Shown: positions 1 through 14,100 of the stretch, piece by piece
How the letters are laid out: each line of letters starts with the position of its first letter
Position numbering within the stretch: position 1 is the stretch's first letter
DNA from: Hybos culiciformis
Lineage: Eukaryota; Arthropoda; Insecta; Diptera; Hybotidae
DNA: 64,000 nt
NCBI GenBank assembly: GCA_964007475.1
Contig: OZ023273.1
Span: forward strand, 116,917,812 to 116,981,811
Direction of reading: 5' to 3'
Notes under the pieces: model-generated
What the model saw: the letters and a program-made list of their open reading frames with translations, nothing else
What the model was told of the DNA's origin: nothing
The model's database searches: none
Translations under genes and position numbers: made by a program

Positions 1-439
1 GCAACCTGAGACAAAGTTGTAGAGCGAAATGAGTTGCATTAAGTTGCTTTTGCAGAAAACTCCATGGAAAACCCGAAAAAGCGAAAAAATTTTTTATCGA
101 TATGATTAGTCATAAAATTGTTTTCAAACATCTCCATGCAGCATATAATAACAATTTAGTTAACGTGAAAAAGGCAGAAAATAATAATAAGTTAAAAACG
201 AGTTTCCAAAAAACTGAGGCCAGGCCGCATGAAAAAGTAGAAAATAACATTTTCTTCACACACAGAGGTGGACTCAGATTTTTTGATTGGGACATTTCTC
301 TTGAATATTCTTTCTCTTCATGAATCAAATCACTTACGTCCCAATCAAAAAATCTGAGTCCACCTCTGTGTGTGAAAAAGTTATTTTCTACTTTTTCATG
401 CGGCCTGGCCTCAGTTTTTTGGAAAACTTGTTTTTAACT
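1..439 (-). mobile_element. Fold-back element, copy A (cut by window edge)
   Basis: Positions 191-292 and 339-439 are long inverted repeats of about 100 bp that can pair into a hairpin around a 46-bp spacer. The arms include the block GAGGCCAGGCCGCATG and its complement. Positions 1-190 are the reverse complement of the sequence at about 39191-39385 in copy B, with small differences, so the unit is a body plus a hairpin end, not just a palindrome. The body continues past the left edge of the window. The spacer matches the copy B spacer in reverse complement, so A and B lie in opposite orientation. No transposase is visible, so the element is non-autonomous or a remnant. Small open frames inside the arms (110-328) are by-products of the palindrome. 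The repeat is seen directly; class is unknown. Confidence 0.85.
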
Positions 440-3400
440 TTTTTTTTTTTTTAAATTGTTTATGCTTGGTATTTTTATTACATGAAACTTAATTTATATG
501 TATTTTACTTTTTACTGAGTTTACTAAATTATTAATTAGATCCAAATATATTTCAAATATTGGATGCGAGTTGGGATAAAGAACGAAAATAGGTTAGGAT
601 TTTTTGTTTTAGGATTTAGAATATATTGGATAGATAGATTAGTTTCGGACAGGGAATTGGATTTATTGTATTGAATTAGGCCATATTCTATGCCCAAAAA
701 TTCCTGGTCTGTAAACGTTAATTTTATTTTTGTTTTGTGACTGCGGGCTGCAAAAAGTTCTTTAATTAAATAGGAAATTTATAACTAGTATATTTTATAT
801 TAGAATTTACAAAATAAAATGTTTTTTTTTCATCGGTTTTTCAGCACCACATAACTCCCAAGAAATTTGATTCCAAAAATTTTCAAAATGTCCTTTTTAT
901 GCTTTTAATAAAAAAAGTAATTTTATTTTTTTATGTAGGTGTAGGTTATTTTAGTACGTTTACATATTTTTCGTCAAGTTTTTTTTTTATTTTTAACTTT
1001 TATTTACGTATTATTTGCAGCTGTACGAATTCATAAAAATTCGCAAATGTGTATATATACTACCTAAACTAAAAATATACATTAAAAGTAATAATATTAT
1101 AATTTTGGGTTTGAGATCTTCTTATAAAAATATGAATGAAATGATATTCTAAGGATTTTGTTATAAACACCTAATCAATTCATTTATAATTTAAAATTTT
1201 AATTTTAATGTTACAATAATTATTAAAATTATTTTTGGAAAATGTTTTACAACAAAAATTAGACACTAAGTAAGTATAAGAAGTAAGTGTGCAGTGTATT
1301 AATATTAGTTTGAATTTTTTAATGAAGTTTGTTTGTTTATACTTCAAACAGGTAAATATTGTAAAGACTGGGAAAATAAAATTGAATGTATAAACGTGTA
1401 TTAATTCATAAAGTGGTTGCCCATTTTAATTTTTTACTTAAGTTATTAAATTTATTTATTTTTATTTCTAATGTAAATTATGTTGTCAGATATAAAAAAA
1501 AAACGTGCTTTTCATGTACACACAGTAAATTTTACAGCATATAGTTTCTAATATAATATTTATTAATAATTTATAGAATATTGAAATATATATTATTTAT
1601 TTTTATTTGATTTCATGGAAAGAATATCATCAAGGATATGCTGGGTGTGTTGTGTATACTATGTATACATATTATCTCTCTGGTACCTCTGATATTCTGT
1701 AAATGATACTTATGATATTATACATAGATACATATACATATTAATAATTTATTGATATAATATGTATGTACAAAATAATATTGCAATAAAAAATTTTTGC
1801 TGTGAAACAAACAGAAAAACAAATATGAAATTGATAAAAGCATAAATTTGCATATTTTTCTGTAATGAGGTTGTTGAACTTTTTATGTGTTGGTGTTATT
1901 TTTACCTTTATATTATTATTATTATTATCTTGATATGCTTTTTAAATGTTGAAATCAGGTGAAAAAATTTGCGTTATGATCTGTATATGTATAATATTCA
2001 ACTCATATGTATTTATATGTACTAAATATATATTTATATGTGTTTCAAATTGTTCTTTGGAAAGCATTATCCTAAAAGATTTCGAATAAACAGTAAAAAT
2101 TTCCCTAAAATTAAGAACTTACTCACTTATTATCCTTTTTTTAATATGGCAAAGGTACAATTTGTTACTACAAGACGAATTTCATCATGTTTATCTGCTC
2201 TAGTCTGAATAATGCATAAACATTAAGCTAGCTCACAAACTTTTCAATATTTTAAGCTTTTCTGCTAATGTCAAAGAAATCGTTTCCGTCAATGAGAAAG
2301 TCTGATGGTCAGGCCGTTTATATAATGTTGTTTGCAGATACATTATGTAAATTATAAAATTTATTATTTAAACAAATTCATAATAGTAAATATTTTAATA
2401 ATGTTGGGTTCTTGAATTTTGTTTTTCTATATTGTTTTGAAACAGTTTTATTTATCATAAATATAATATAAAATAAACCTATTCACATATATTTCAATTG
2501 AAAATCAACCAATAGAATAAATGTTTAAATAAGCTTTAAAATATAAATCTTTTTCATTGATGATGTTAATAAATTGCAATCGAAAAATTCATTTAATGTT
2601 CATAATGTTGTGTATTACATTTTTATATAAATAAACATAAATTGGATTCTTTTTTTGCTTATAAAAAAAAAAAAAGAAAAAAATATATATTATAAGATTA
2701 TCACTCAATAAATTAATAGCAAATGGGTATTACTTTAGAAACTGATTTTGATCGTTATAGTTAAGATTACTTTTTATTAAAATATTGAATAAATCGTTAT
2801 TTGATTGAAAAAAAAAAAAATGTTTATAAAAACTGATCAGCTCATTTATGTCTTGAATTTTTTATGTATTTATGTTCTTATAAAAATTACATACATATAT
2901 TATGAAACTTTAAGATTGATTGATTATATGGCAAAATGCGGATAAATGCGGGAAATTTTATATGTTTTTTTTTTAATATTAATATGTATTTATATTAAAA
3001 TTCTTATGATCTGAATAATACCTTTTTGAGTTTCATTTTTATAACAAACATAAATGAACCCAATGTTTCAATTCAGCCCACTTTATATTATAGTACAGTT
3101 TGAAGTTGTTGACACCACCATTTCTAAATTTTGAGATCTTCACTGTTATGTTTATTTTGTTCTGAAAAAACTCTATCCAAAATACTAAAACCAGTACAAA
3201 ATTTTCATACAGTTTTTGAGTTAATTTTTTTAAACAAAATATCTTATAAACGTTCTATGGTAGCATCATGCGGTAAGATTTTTGTTGAAAGCATATATCT
3301 TGAATGTGTCTGATCAATGAACGGGTTCTTTTTTTTTTTTTAAATCCCACTCTTAAGAAGGACTCAGAAGTATATATTTTTAATATTAAAGCATTATGTT

Positions 3401-6400
3401 TTGAAATTTAGATTATTTCAGTCCCAGAAATGGAATTAATTCAATTTTCATGTTTATTAGTTCATAAAGTATAGAATCTAGGACCAGAGAATTTATGATC
3501 CTATTAAAAGACTAAATATAACTTGAAACGGAACCCTTATATAATTTATATAGGGTTCATAGGTTTAAAGTAAGAACTATAATTTATAAAAAAAAAGTCA
3601 ATGAACACATCAATAAAAACAGGTCAGATTACATATTTTTGATTAAAGATCTGTTTCCACAAACTTAAAAAAAATATATCTGTAACAAAAATGCAACTTA
3701 AAATGTATCTGTAGCTTTCTTTAATAAAAAAAAAGAAATTATTTTATTAAGGCGCTCTTAAAATTTAAGTTACTGGAAATTATTATTATTTTTTTTTTTT
3801 ATTTTAAATTTTAAACTATTATGTTGTTCCCAAGAGTTTTAATTAATATTACTCTGAATATTTTATAAGAGCTCTTTTAAATTATATTATATATAATATA
3901 AACAACATATATTATTCATCATTTGCAGTAAATCCATTAAAGTAATATCTCTACACAACCACAGAGAAAAATAAATAATTGCGGAAAAAAGAAATTATAA
4001 TATATTATATAAATATATATATATATACATTTAATTTAATAAGATTTATTCATATTATATATATGTATATACATATTACTTATGTTGTACTATCTTTGAG
4101 GGGTTGAAAAAAAAACTTTCCGGTCATAGAGTTTAAGTTTTTATTTTATTTTTTGCTTTTTCTTTTTGAATCTTTTACAAAAAATTCTGTTTTTTTTTCC
4201 AACTTCATGCCTAACGTCATTAATAATATTAAGGGAAAAATTATACATACATATATTTAACCATATGTACAAAAAAAAACTTTCTTAATAATAATCTTTT
4301 ATCACTGAGAAATTTTCATTAAAATTTGTTTTGAAATTAATATTCTTTAGAGTGAATTACTAGACGACAATTAAATTATACTTTTCGTTATTAAAAAAAA
4401 AAACTGCTTATACAGCTGACTACTAATTGATTTGAGTCTTAATTTTAAGTTGTAATATTTAATTTTTTGCACTTAACAAATTAAGCTATTAATATTGTAT
4501 CGATAGACTTTAAGATATTATAATTGAATAATGAATATTATTATTTTTGATTAAATTTGATTCAGAACTCAAGATATATGGCTGCGTTGCTTTTAAGTAT
4601 CTAATTAAATAGATTTATCTCGAAAGAATGAAGAGGAATGAAGAGTTTGACTATAATTTTTTTTCTGACAGCTTATGCAAATTTATTCGTTAGCCTAATA
4701 TCTTAACCTTAAATCTTGACAATTCTTTAATTTTTTCTTCTTCTTACAATATAATAACAAAAAGAATTACCTTCAAACTTCAAATATATAGAAGAAAAAA
4801 AAAAAACAATACATAATACTACATTAAAATGTATATAGAGTTATATTGTCATAATTTTACTTGTTGTTTCATTTTATTATTTATTTTTATAATTTCTTTA
4901 AAAAAAAATAATTGAAAACAAACAAATAAGCTCATAATTTCCTTGACTCAATTCTTCAATTATTTCTTCTTTTATAGGTATATGTTTTCATACCAGAATT
5001 TCACTTGGAACAATTTAAATGCAGATTTTCTATTCCGAACCATAGAAATAAATACAATTTTAATTAAGTTTTTTTTGAAAAATTGTAATCATTTTGTATT
5101 TCAATTAAAATTTTCTTTTAATATTTAAATAGAATTTTAACATTTTTTCTGATTTAATAACAAGTTTGAAGTCATTTTTATGTTGCAAAAAAAAAAAAAC
5201 CGCCTGAAACTGAAACGTTCTCAAACTAAATTAAAATTAATTCAAGTTGTTCATTGAAAATAATTCTAAAATTTATTCTCCGTGTAAACCCAATAAAAAA
5301 TTGTATTTGTAAAGAAAAGAAAATTATATTTAGGAAAATTTTTTTGTTTATTTTATTTTTGTTTTTTTTGCTGAGTATAAATAACAAACTTTAATATAAA
5401 ACTTTTATGCTGTAAATAGTTATACGTTATGTATCCCATATTCTGATTAGTATGATTATGGAAAATGTAAAATCATTGTACCAGAAAACTTAATTTTGTA
5501 TTTAAGCTCCATTTATGTATTTGTATATATATCTAATGCATCTACACTATTGGATACATGTCGACGAGTCCGAAGAGTACTATCGTATCTCAAAAACACT
5601 AGTTTTCACAGGAAGCAAAAAACTGTTTGTTTTAAAATTTTTCTTCAAGAGTCCTCATTTTTTTACATGGTTTTATGAACAAAATTATATTATATTAACA
5701 ATTAAAATTTATTGGAAAATTTGAAAATTTCTATCAAATTTTCACATTTTTAAGTTTTTGCGATGATCGCTTAATTTACTAACATTGTCTAAATGGATAT
5801 ACGATAATTGCAAATTTTTTTCTGCCGTTTAATATCGTAAATTGACGATATAAGTACGGTATCGCATCTTTATTTAGGTCTTACAAAACAAAGCACAATA
5901 AAATCGCATTTTCACATACGACAGCACTGAATTTCGTGCCAATATCGCAAGTTGGTGGTTAACGGAAGTTTAAGATTGTAAAAACGACAAGTTCTAGCAT
6001 TCATTAATTGCGCGTATCTCATGATAAAATAATTTTTTTTTTTATTTTTTACTGATCGTATTTTCATTTAAATTTTTGACTGATGGAAAGTGGGCTTGTA
6101 TATGAATATACAATTCAGATCGTACGTCGACCTACAACAAAAATATTATTATTATTTTTAATATGTTTTATTTCAGTTAGGAACGTCAGTATGATCCAAA
6201 ATCGTAGATATGAGTGCGGAGAATCATTTTTAGTATAAATCGGTTTCTATCGTATCTAAGTTGTGAGTTAGTATTTTTAATTTTAGAAGTCATAAAAAAG
6301 ATGTGTTGATGGCAAAAAGGCATACTTAAATATTAAAAAAAAAAGTTTAAAAATTTAAAAATGAACTTGAACTCATACAGAATTTAAATTTTGGTTTAAA

Positions 6401-7877
6401 AAATATTCATAAATAAAAATTAAAGCATATAATATAAGTATATATGCAGTATAGACTTCATAATACATAGTGTAATTATAATTATTAATTAAAAAAAAAA
6501 TAAAAATGAAACAACATTTTAAGTTTCTATAGAATTGGTATTTTTCAATAAATTTCACTAAAATCAATTTTTAATTCATTGTGTATATCAAATGACTTTG
6601 CTTTACATATATAATTATTTTTTTAACTGAATATCCAAATATTATGCGCTGATAACAAAGCCAAAAAAGAAAGGATAAAATTGAATAAAACAATTAAATA
6701 TCAATTAAATCATTTGCCGATACATTTTGTTCCATTTTTGTTACTTCCTTAGGGTTTGAATTTCCTGAGTAAGTTTCGAATTTTCGGTAGAAATTAATTG
6801 TGACGCGTGTTGTCAACATTTCGATTTAAAATACTTTCCGCAAATTTATTTTTAATACTTCCAAATTTCATCGAAATCCGTCTCATTATCCTTATAGTAT
6901 TGTGTGGTTTGTTACAAAAATTTCCTATTTTTAGAACATGCTCATGTGTGGCAGATAATATACTTTCGACAATTTAAACTACACATTGAACTCGTTACGA
7001 ATTTTAAATTGAAAATATACATAATGTTATCATTATCATAATTTAAGATTTCTTTTTATTTATCAGCTTCAAGTTTTAAATGAAATTGTTTCAAAAAGAA
7101 TATTTAACACAAAGAACAAAAACACTGAAAATATAAAAGAAAAATAATGAAATATTAATTTTTTTTGTTGCTAAACATTAAACATAATATATATGCACAT
7201 GAATACATATTTATATTTATAAATTTTTTTTTTAATTAAAGTAAAAAAAATATAAATAAATGTTAATAAGAATAATATTTATGTATATATATTTGATAAA
7301 ATGGAAGAGCAACAATTGAATGCAAGCAACGTAACGAAAAAAATTAATCCTTTCCTTGAAAATTAAAAACCTATAAAATGGATGAATTTAATGTATATGA
7401 TAATACAAAAATAAAAAAAAAATAAGGATACATTAAAAAAAGAAAAATATAATAATGACAAAAATTTCTGAAAGGATAAATAATTAATCCTTGGAATATT
7501 TTGCGTTTAACTTTCACCCACTGACCTAGTATCTAAAAATTATTATTTTTAACAGGAAATCCAGGATATGGAAAAACAATAGAACGTTACAACATAAAAT
7601 TATATAGATATTGTATCCATATATATATATATACATATTTTTTTAATAATAGATAGATGAAATAGATTTATGTACATAATACATAATATTCAAAGAGATT
7701 ATATATAAGATGCATGCATATGATTTATATTTATATGTAACAGATAAAAAATAAATTGATTCGTCAGTCTTACAACGCATCAACAGCCATTATAGCTTAT
7801 TTAGATAAACATAATAAATGATGGGTATAGGATAGAGGCGCCGTAAAATTTGTTTAATATATGTCAACTTTTTTTTT
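440..7877. other. AT-rich non-coding DNA
   Basis: About 7.4 kb of A/T-rich sequence with poly-A and poly-T runs, ATT repeats (about 1910-1928) and TA stretches (about 4010-4030). I see no credible gene. A slightly less AT-rich patch at about 5540-6260 repeats CTATCGTATCT (near 5578 and 6247) and may be an old mobile-element relic. A short CAAATTTCATCGAAATCC stretch near 6862 resembles the text found near the 3' ends of many insect mobile elements, but it is too short to classify. Confidence 0.6.
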
Positions 7878-7878
7878 G

Positions 7879-8011
7879 TTTAAAACTTCATCAGGACTAA
7901 ATCTGTAAAGCAATTAATTTATAATTATAGGTAATTGCTGTCAGAAAAGATTGTTTGATGACTTTGGTCTGAAAAGTTTCTTAATTAATTTAGTCCTAGT
8001 GAAGTTTTAAA
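7879..8011. repeat. Small inverted-repeat element (about 133 bp)
   Basis: AAAACTTCATCAGGACTAAAT at 7882-7902 is answered by its inverse at 7988-8008 with two mismatches, and the match extends three bases outward (TTT/AAA). The loop is about 85 bp. This is the shape of a miniature inverted-repeat element or its remnant. No clear target duplication is visible in the AT-rich flanks. Confidence 0.6.
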
Positions 8012-8768
8012 GAGTTTTAATACATTTCTCTATACATATTAGTTATTAATTTATTTATATTTATCTTAATTACAAACAAATTTAATTCCAATATTATATT
8101 CTATGAATTTTACTAATAATTCATAAATGTTCAAAAAATTCAAGTATTAATATTTCAAAAAAATAATTTTTTTAAATGGTAAGACTTTAAATCATGTAGT
8201 TGCAAAATTTGATAAAATTACATCTAACATTAAAATTGAAGATTATACATATAATTTGTTTTACAATAAGATAATATTATGTTGGATTTATATTCTTTAA
8301 TGAATAGTTTATTAGTTATTATTACAATTTATATCATAAAAGACATAAATCTATTACTTTTTCAAAATGATATTATTCACAAAACAAAGTAACAAATAAT
8401 TAAGACATTTTTCTAGAGAGGGAAGATTTATCAAATTTAGTAAATGTAAGCGATCACGCCAAGGAAGATTAAAAAACACGTAAAATCTTTTTTGAGCTGA
8501 TCTACTCACATGAAAGGACTTCATATAATAAGAAAACACAGGAAAACCATTATATCTTCTAATTTTATTATATGTGATTAAAAAATATTTTCTGTAAATA
8601 TTCATTATTGTTCTACAAAAGATAGATATTATCTAATTTTTTGATTTTCCCATTGGAAAACATATAATCTATTCATTATTCCCAATTTCTAGAACAAGCA
8701 AAAAATAATATTGTCTTAGCGTTGAATTCACCACATTTTGTATATTTCGGTTGTACTACTTAGATGTA

Positions 8769-9137
8769 CAGAGGCCCGTTCCTCGCCGGGGTGCAGAAGG
8801 TGCACCCGCACGTGAGCGTGATTTTAATTTGGAGTACTAAACTAAACTGTTAAAAAAAATGAAACTTGGTCGAATTAAGTAGAAGACAAGTTTTCATAAA
8901 ACGTCTAATTTTTTTATGTATTTTCCAATTTACTTATATGTTTTTTTTAAATTCCATGACAAAACTTAAAATTTTGCTATTAAAAACTTTTGCTTCTCTA
9001 ATTTTTATTACGTTTTCACTAATTTTTATTACAAGGAGTGATCCGCACATCAGCAAATTCTAATTAAAAAATTAAATTAATAGGGGCGGCAATATTGTTT
9101 TTGCACCTGAGCGGCCAGCAACGCAGAAACGGCACTG
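8769..9137. mobile_element. MITE with CAG...CTG ends, hAT-like
   Basis: A 369-bp insertion whose ends are far more GC-rich than the surroundings. The left end starts CAGAGGCCCGTTCCTCG; the right end, read inward on the other strand, starts CAGTGCCGTTTCTGCG. They are imperfect terminal inverted repeats. GATGTA flanks both sides (8763-8768 and 9138-9143), a likely 6-bp target duplication; hAT elements normally make 8 bp, so the class is uncertain. The interior is AT-rich with a local tandem copy of CTAATTTTTATTAC near 8999-9033, and holds no transposase. Confidence 0.7.
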
Positions 9138-10599
9138 GATGTACGTTAAGCATATAGTCTACGTGCAACAATTCAGCATAACATATACTAGATACAGTTC
9201 TGTGCAATGAAATCAGTTGTAATCATTATGCAATGTTATTTTTTTGTAATGTTTGATTATATATATTATATAAATCTTGTTTTTTTTTTATTTTTCTTTT
9301 TTTAAATTAAACGCTTAATGATTTTTGTAATATATTTAAAACTAATGGTACTCTGTGACAATACCATTCATAGATTTAATTTTTTTTCTCTATCATGCAG
9401 AGAATCTGTTGGATATAGATATTATGTAATAATAGTAAAAAAAAAAAAAATATTTTTTCATTCAAAAAGAGTGTATGGTAATGAATGTTATATCCAATAA
9501 TGTACTAATATATATTATGTACCATGCATTCGACAGTTATCACAATGGGAAAAATAAAATACATATTCCATAAAAATCAAAATTTTCTTAAATTTTGGGT
9601 ATTAATGCACATATATTCTTCAATTTTAGTTAACATAAAATATATGAGCGTTAAATTTTCTAATTTCTGTAAAGTTGCAATTAGAAATAATTTTATTTTA
9701 ATTTTTTTCAATTCAAATACAAGTCAACAGAACAAAATATAAAAAGTTTCAAAAATTTCGTAATGTTAGACAGAGCTTTTACAACAATTTGGTTTAATTT
9801 AAAATTTTAATGATTTAAGAAAAAAAAAAGAATTTATTTTAAATTATTTTTATTTAAATTTAAACTTTAAACTTGACTTTAATTTGGGTAATTGAAAACT
9901 TCTAAGATTTTATTTTTATATTGTAATAAAAAAAAAACTTTACATAGTAATTTTATGCTAAAAAAAAATTGCATAACTTTTGAATTTTAAATTTGATTAT
10001 ATTAAAAAAAAATATTAAATGAACAGAAACTACATAAAGAATTTTGTCTAACTGAGTTTAGGGAAATTAAAAATGAAAACTTAAGTAAAATTTTATTATT
10101 CCTTTTTTTTTTTTATTTTTATTATAACTTTTTTTTTACATATTTTTCTTTTATTTATTTATTTTATTATTTTTTTTTCATACAAAAACTAATAATTTCA
10201 GGTTTCATAAGACTAGATTGAATTATTTATTAAGGAAATATTTATATACATAATATAAATGTAATATTATAAAAGTATATTATATATATACAATTTTTTT
10301 TTTTTAAATTGAAGATGAATTCCATTGATGGAAAGAGTAATTTTCTTTGATGAATAAATATTTGCATAACTTTTTTTAAATTGAGATGTCTTAACTTAAT
10401 ATGATAGAGAGGTATAAAATTATTTTTGAATTTTATTTATTTTTTTATTAAAAAGAAAATATGTCTTCACTCGAAATAAATTATTTGAAAGTTTTAATAA
10501 ATTTGAAAAAAAAAATAATAATTAATGTCTACAACGATATTACTATATTACTTTATAAGAGTTGTTTAGGCTAAAATGACTAAATTTTTTATTTCTACG
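9138..10599. other. AT-rich non-coding DNA
   Basis: Poly-A/T-rich sequence with no gene, no repeat longer than local simple sequence, and no RNA gene that I can recognise. Confidence 0.6.
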
Positions 10600-11118
10600 T
10601 TTCTCAGTTGCATCTGTGAGCTTAATTAATGGCAATTATGTACCGAAAAACAAGTTCACCATTTTAATACCATTTGATCCTGTAACCTGTAATCGGAGCC
10701 TTTCGGCAATTAATGGTGCTAAATTTCCCTGGTCTTTAAGAATTTCATCACTTCTTTGAGGTTTATTAAGACCTCGTACTCATATTATGTATGTATCATT
10801 AATGAAGTATAAAATGGATGGTAACCTAATCTGCGCCTCTAGTTTTTGCAAAATCGTGACACCGGTTATTTAAAAATTAAATAAAATATTGTAGCTATTC
10901 ATTCTTGTTTTAGCAATTGCTGCAAACTAAAGGAAGCATTAAATTCTTGCTTTAATTGGTATTTTAACATAAGAAATATCGGTGGAAATTTTAATGAAAA
11001 ATTTTCTCCAGAAAATTATTATTATTTTCTCAGTTGCTTTTTTATATACACTAAATGCGCCGTCTGTCCCAAAATCGAAGTTAAAGTCTGAAGAAGTAAA
11101 GCTCGAGCCGAAAAACAA
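10600..11118 (-). pseudogene. Decayed coding island with internal repeats
   Basis: On the minus strand one frame is open from 10869 down to 10639 (77 codons) except for a single TGA at 10780-10782, then ends at TAA 10636-10638. Its composition is unlike the AT background: it uses Pro, Gly, Gln, Arg and Glu, for example LQKLEAQIRLPSIL and APLIAERLRLQVTGSNGIK. Two short words recur in the same order: CCGAAAAACAA (10643-10653 and 11108-11118) and TTTCTCAGTTGC (10600-10611 and 11026-11037), which suggests a partial internal duplication. I do not recognise the protein. A broken host gene, a diverged mobile-element ORF, or an exon whose TGA lies in a small unseen intron would all fit. Confidence 0.4.
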
Positions 11119-14100
11119 CAACGTTTTTAATCTAAATAAAAATTTAATTTTCGAATAAGAACATTTATTTTATTCACACTGATGTAGAACACATATTTGT
11201 TACACGACAAAATAATATCTCCAATAATCTACTCAGGTAAGTAAAGTTCTTCAAACGATGTACGTGCAAGATTATAAACGTATAGTTTTCACATAGTTTT
11301 TTCGTACATATTGCACGTACGACAAAAATAGTGATTATGATTCGAAGTTTAAAGTTCTTCTAAAGTAATACTTCTTTCATATATACAAATAAAGCTTTAA
11401 ATTTGAATGAACGATGAAAATTAAACTTATTACCTACTATAAATTCATCAATTCATATTCGCGAATTAATTTTTGGTAAAAAAATATTCACCCCAATATT
11501 TACTTATATTCTAAAAAAAAAAAAAAAAATTCTTATCTGTTGGCATTTTATGTACGAGTGACATTTTTCTTTTTTGTTTCTCTAAACTTTTTAATGACGA
11601 CGATGAAGATAAAAATAAAATAATAATAAAATAGCAAAAATAAAGGGAAATGTATCATTTTTTTTACCACTAATACATATAAAAAATAAATAAATAAATC
11701 ATATTTATGTACAAAAGGTACCTTAATAAATATATATAACTTTTTATATTAATATAAATTCATATAAACATATAATATTTATACACTTATGTTTAAATTA
11801 TATGTTTATATGTTGTATACCATGTATTTATATATAAAATAATAGTAATATGTATAGAGCTTTATTATTAGGGTATGAAATCAATTTTAAGGATAATTTT
11901 CGAATTGAAAAAAAATATGTATTTTCGTTTTATTGATTTTTTTGTGTTGAGAAATTGACAGATTCTTATACATATTTTTAACTTTATACTAGAACTATAG
12001 TTTAACACTTATTTAATTGATACTTATAATATTGAATTTAAGTATTTAATATAAACATAAAATCCTGAACAATAAGTTTTTTTTAAGATACTATGCATGC
12101 TTATTGAAAATCGATATTTATATGTGAAACATAATACTTATATGTTACATAATAAAACGACTGTTATGTACATTGATACAATATATATTCTATAATACCT
12201 ATATTTTTTTAATCCAATACACATAGATTAATATCGTTCTGTATAATTGTGACTCTGCCCCACATTGTTCAGTCTTATTGATTAAATTTTTTTGTTTTTA
12301 ATTTGATTATTTTATGTATGTACATTTATATATATTGAACAAAAGCGAATGTTCATAAAGTTTAATATATTATATTTAACTTAAAGGCAAAATGAAATTC
12401 CAAATTCAATATAATAAATTTTCGTTTGTTAATCTACAAAAGTTTTAAGAGAATTGCTTATAATATGAAAACCCACAAAAAATATATGTACATAAACTAC
12501 ATAGGCAGTATATTTACTTACATTTTGTATGATATATGTAATAATGTTGAGTTTTTTACTGTTCAAAAATTATTCGAAAATTTGATTAAAGATTCTCTTT
12601 ATTATATTAATTGACTACCATCATTATTAAGTCTGATATATAAACGTAAATAATGTTTTCAGGATCAGATTATATTTATTCTTGGTTTTATTATAATTAT
12701 TTAATAATTAACATTAAACAATTAAACAAATGAGCTTTAAATCAATCTGACTTTCATAATAATGTAGATATTCCATTATTGAAACGAATTCTCACGATAT
12801 AAAGATTATTTTTTCAATTACAATGCGTTTTGTACCAACATTTGTTAGAACATGGATTAGGCAAGAGGCCTGTTTTTTATTTATAATAATTTATGTGTTA
12901 TCATAGATCGCAGATTCGACATCTGTCCATTAGTATAAACATTATTCAACAAAATATTTTACATCTTAGTGTGTCGTACGTTCATTAGTACATCCATAGC
13001 AAAAAAAAACATAGTTAACCGATGCAACATCTCATATTCTTTATTATCTTCTGGTATAATATCAAAAATGTAGGTTAACATAATAATATTAACAATTATC
13101 ACTGTTGGAAAACTGAAAACTTCAGATAAAACCAGCCATTTTTTTTTTTATTAATTAAAATTAAAGTTCTTTTATAAAATTTTATATATTTTCATTTTAA
13201 TAAAATTTTTTTATAAATATATATATAAAAAAATATATATTTTCTTTTATGTGCGTGAAACAGATGGACAAGCAAATAGTTAAACAATAATCATAAAACA
13301 CTTTTTTATATATAAATAAAAATAATACATAAAAAAAATAATAAGTATAAAAATAAGACGAAAAAATTTAATAATATAAAAGAAGCCCAGAAAAGAAGTT
13401 AAACGTATAGAGAACAGAATAAATAAAAAAAAAAAATAAGGAAAATTGGACTTATTTTTTATATATATATATAAATATGTATTATTTATTTATATTTTCT
13501 TTTTATTTTTATTATAATTGTAAATGATCATGTATTTTGTTTCTTTTGAATTTTATTTTATTTTTTTTATTTTATTTCAAAAGTTTTTGTAATTTTTAGA
13601 AAATAAAATTTCTTTAGTATTAGAAAATATATGTACAAGTACATATCTAAGACTTATTTTAATACGAAAGAAAAACAGGAATTTATAGTTGTTAATACAA
13701 CAAGTTAATAAAAAAGAAAACTAAAATTTTTCTTTTCATATATACGTTCACATATAAACCGAAATAAAAGTAGATTCTTTTCTTGTTTTATAGAAAACAA
13801 TTAACTAGCTAAATAATTTGTCTGCGTAAAATTGTGTTTTCATCATATAAGAAATATAAATGGAATTGACATCAGCACTATGTAAAAAACTTTTGTATAA
13901 TATTATTACTTTAGTTAAGTTGTGATTTTGGTAATCCAGAATCAAAAAATGAAACACATTGAACTAATTAGGTTTAGGTTTGACGTTAACTATATATATA
14001 CTCTTTTTAATTTCCATATAGTTTAAACATCATAGCAAATCTTATTTTTAAACTTGTTCAAGTTTTTTTTGTATTAATTTATTAAATTTTTACCAACCAT

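Noticed and set aside
110..328. Frames on both strands in the left fold-back element
   Set aside because: They are mirror translations of the hairpin arms and not genes.
10639..10869. Faint collinear resemblance of the minus-strand island to ribosomal protein S7 (pattern of charged and Gly-Ser-x-x-Ile-Lys positions)
   Set aside because: Identities are few and scattered, while that protein is highly conserved; a copy this diverged should not retain a nearly open frame. Treated as chance.
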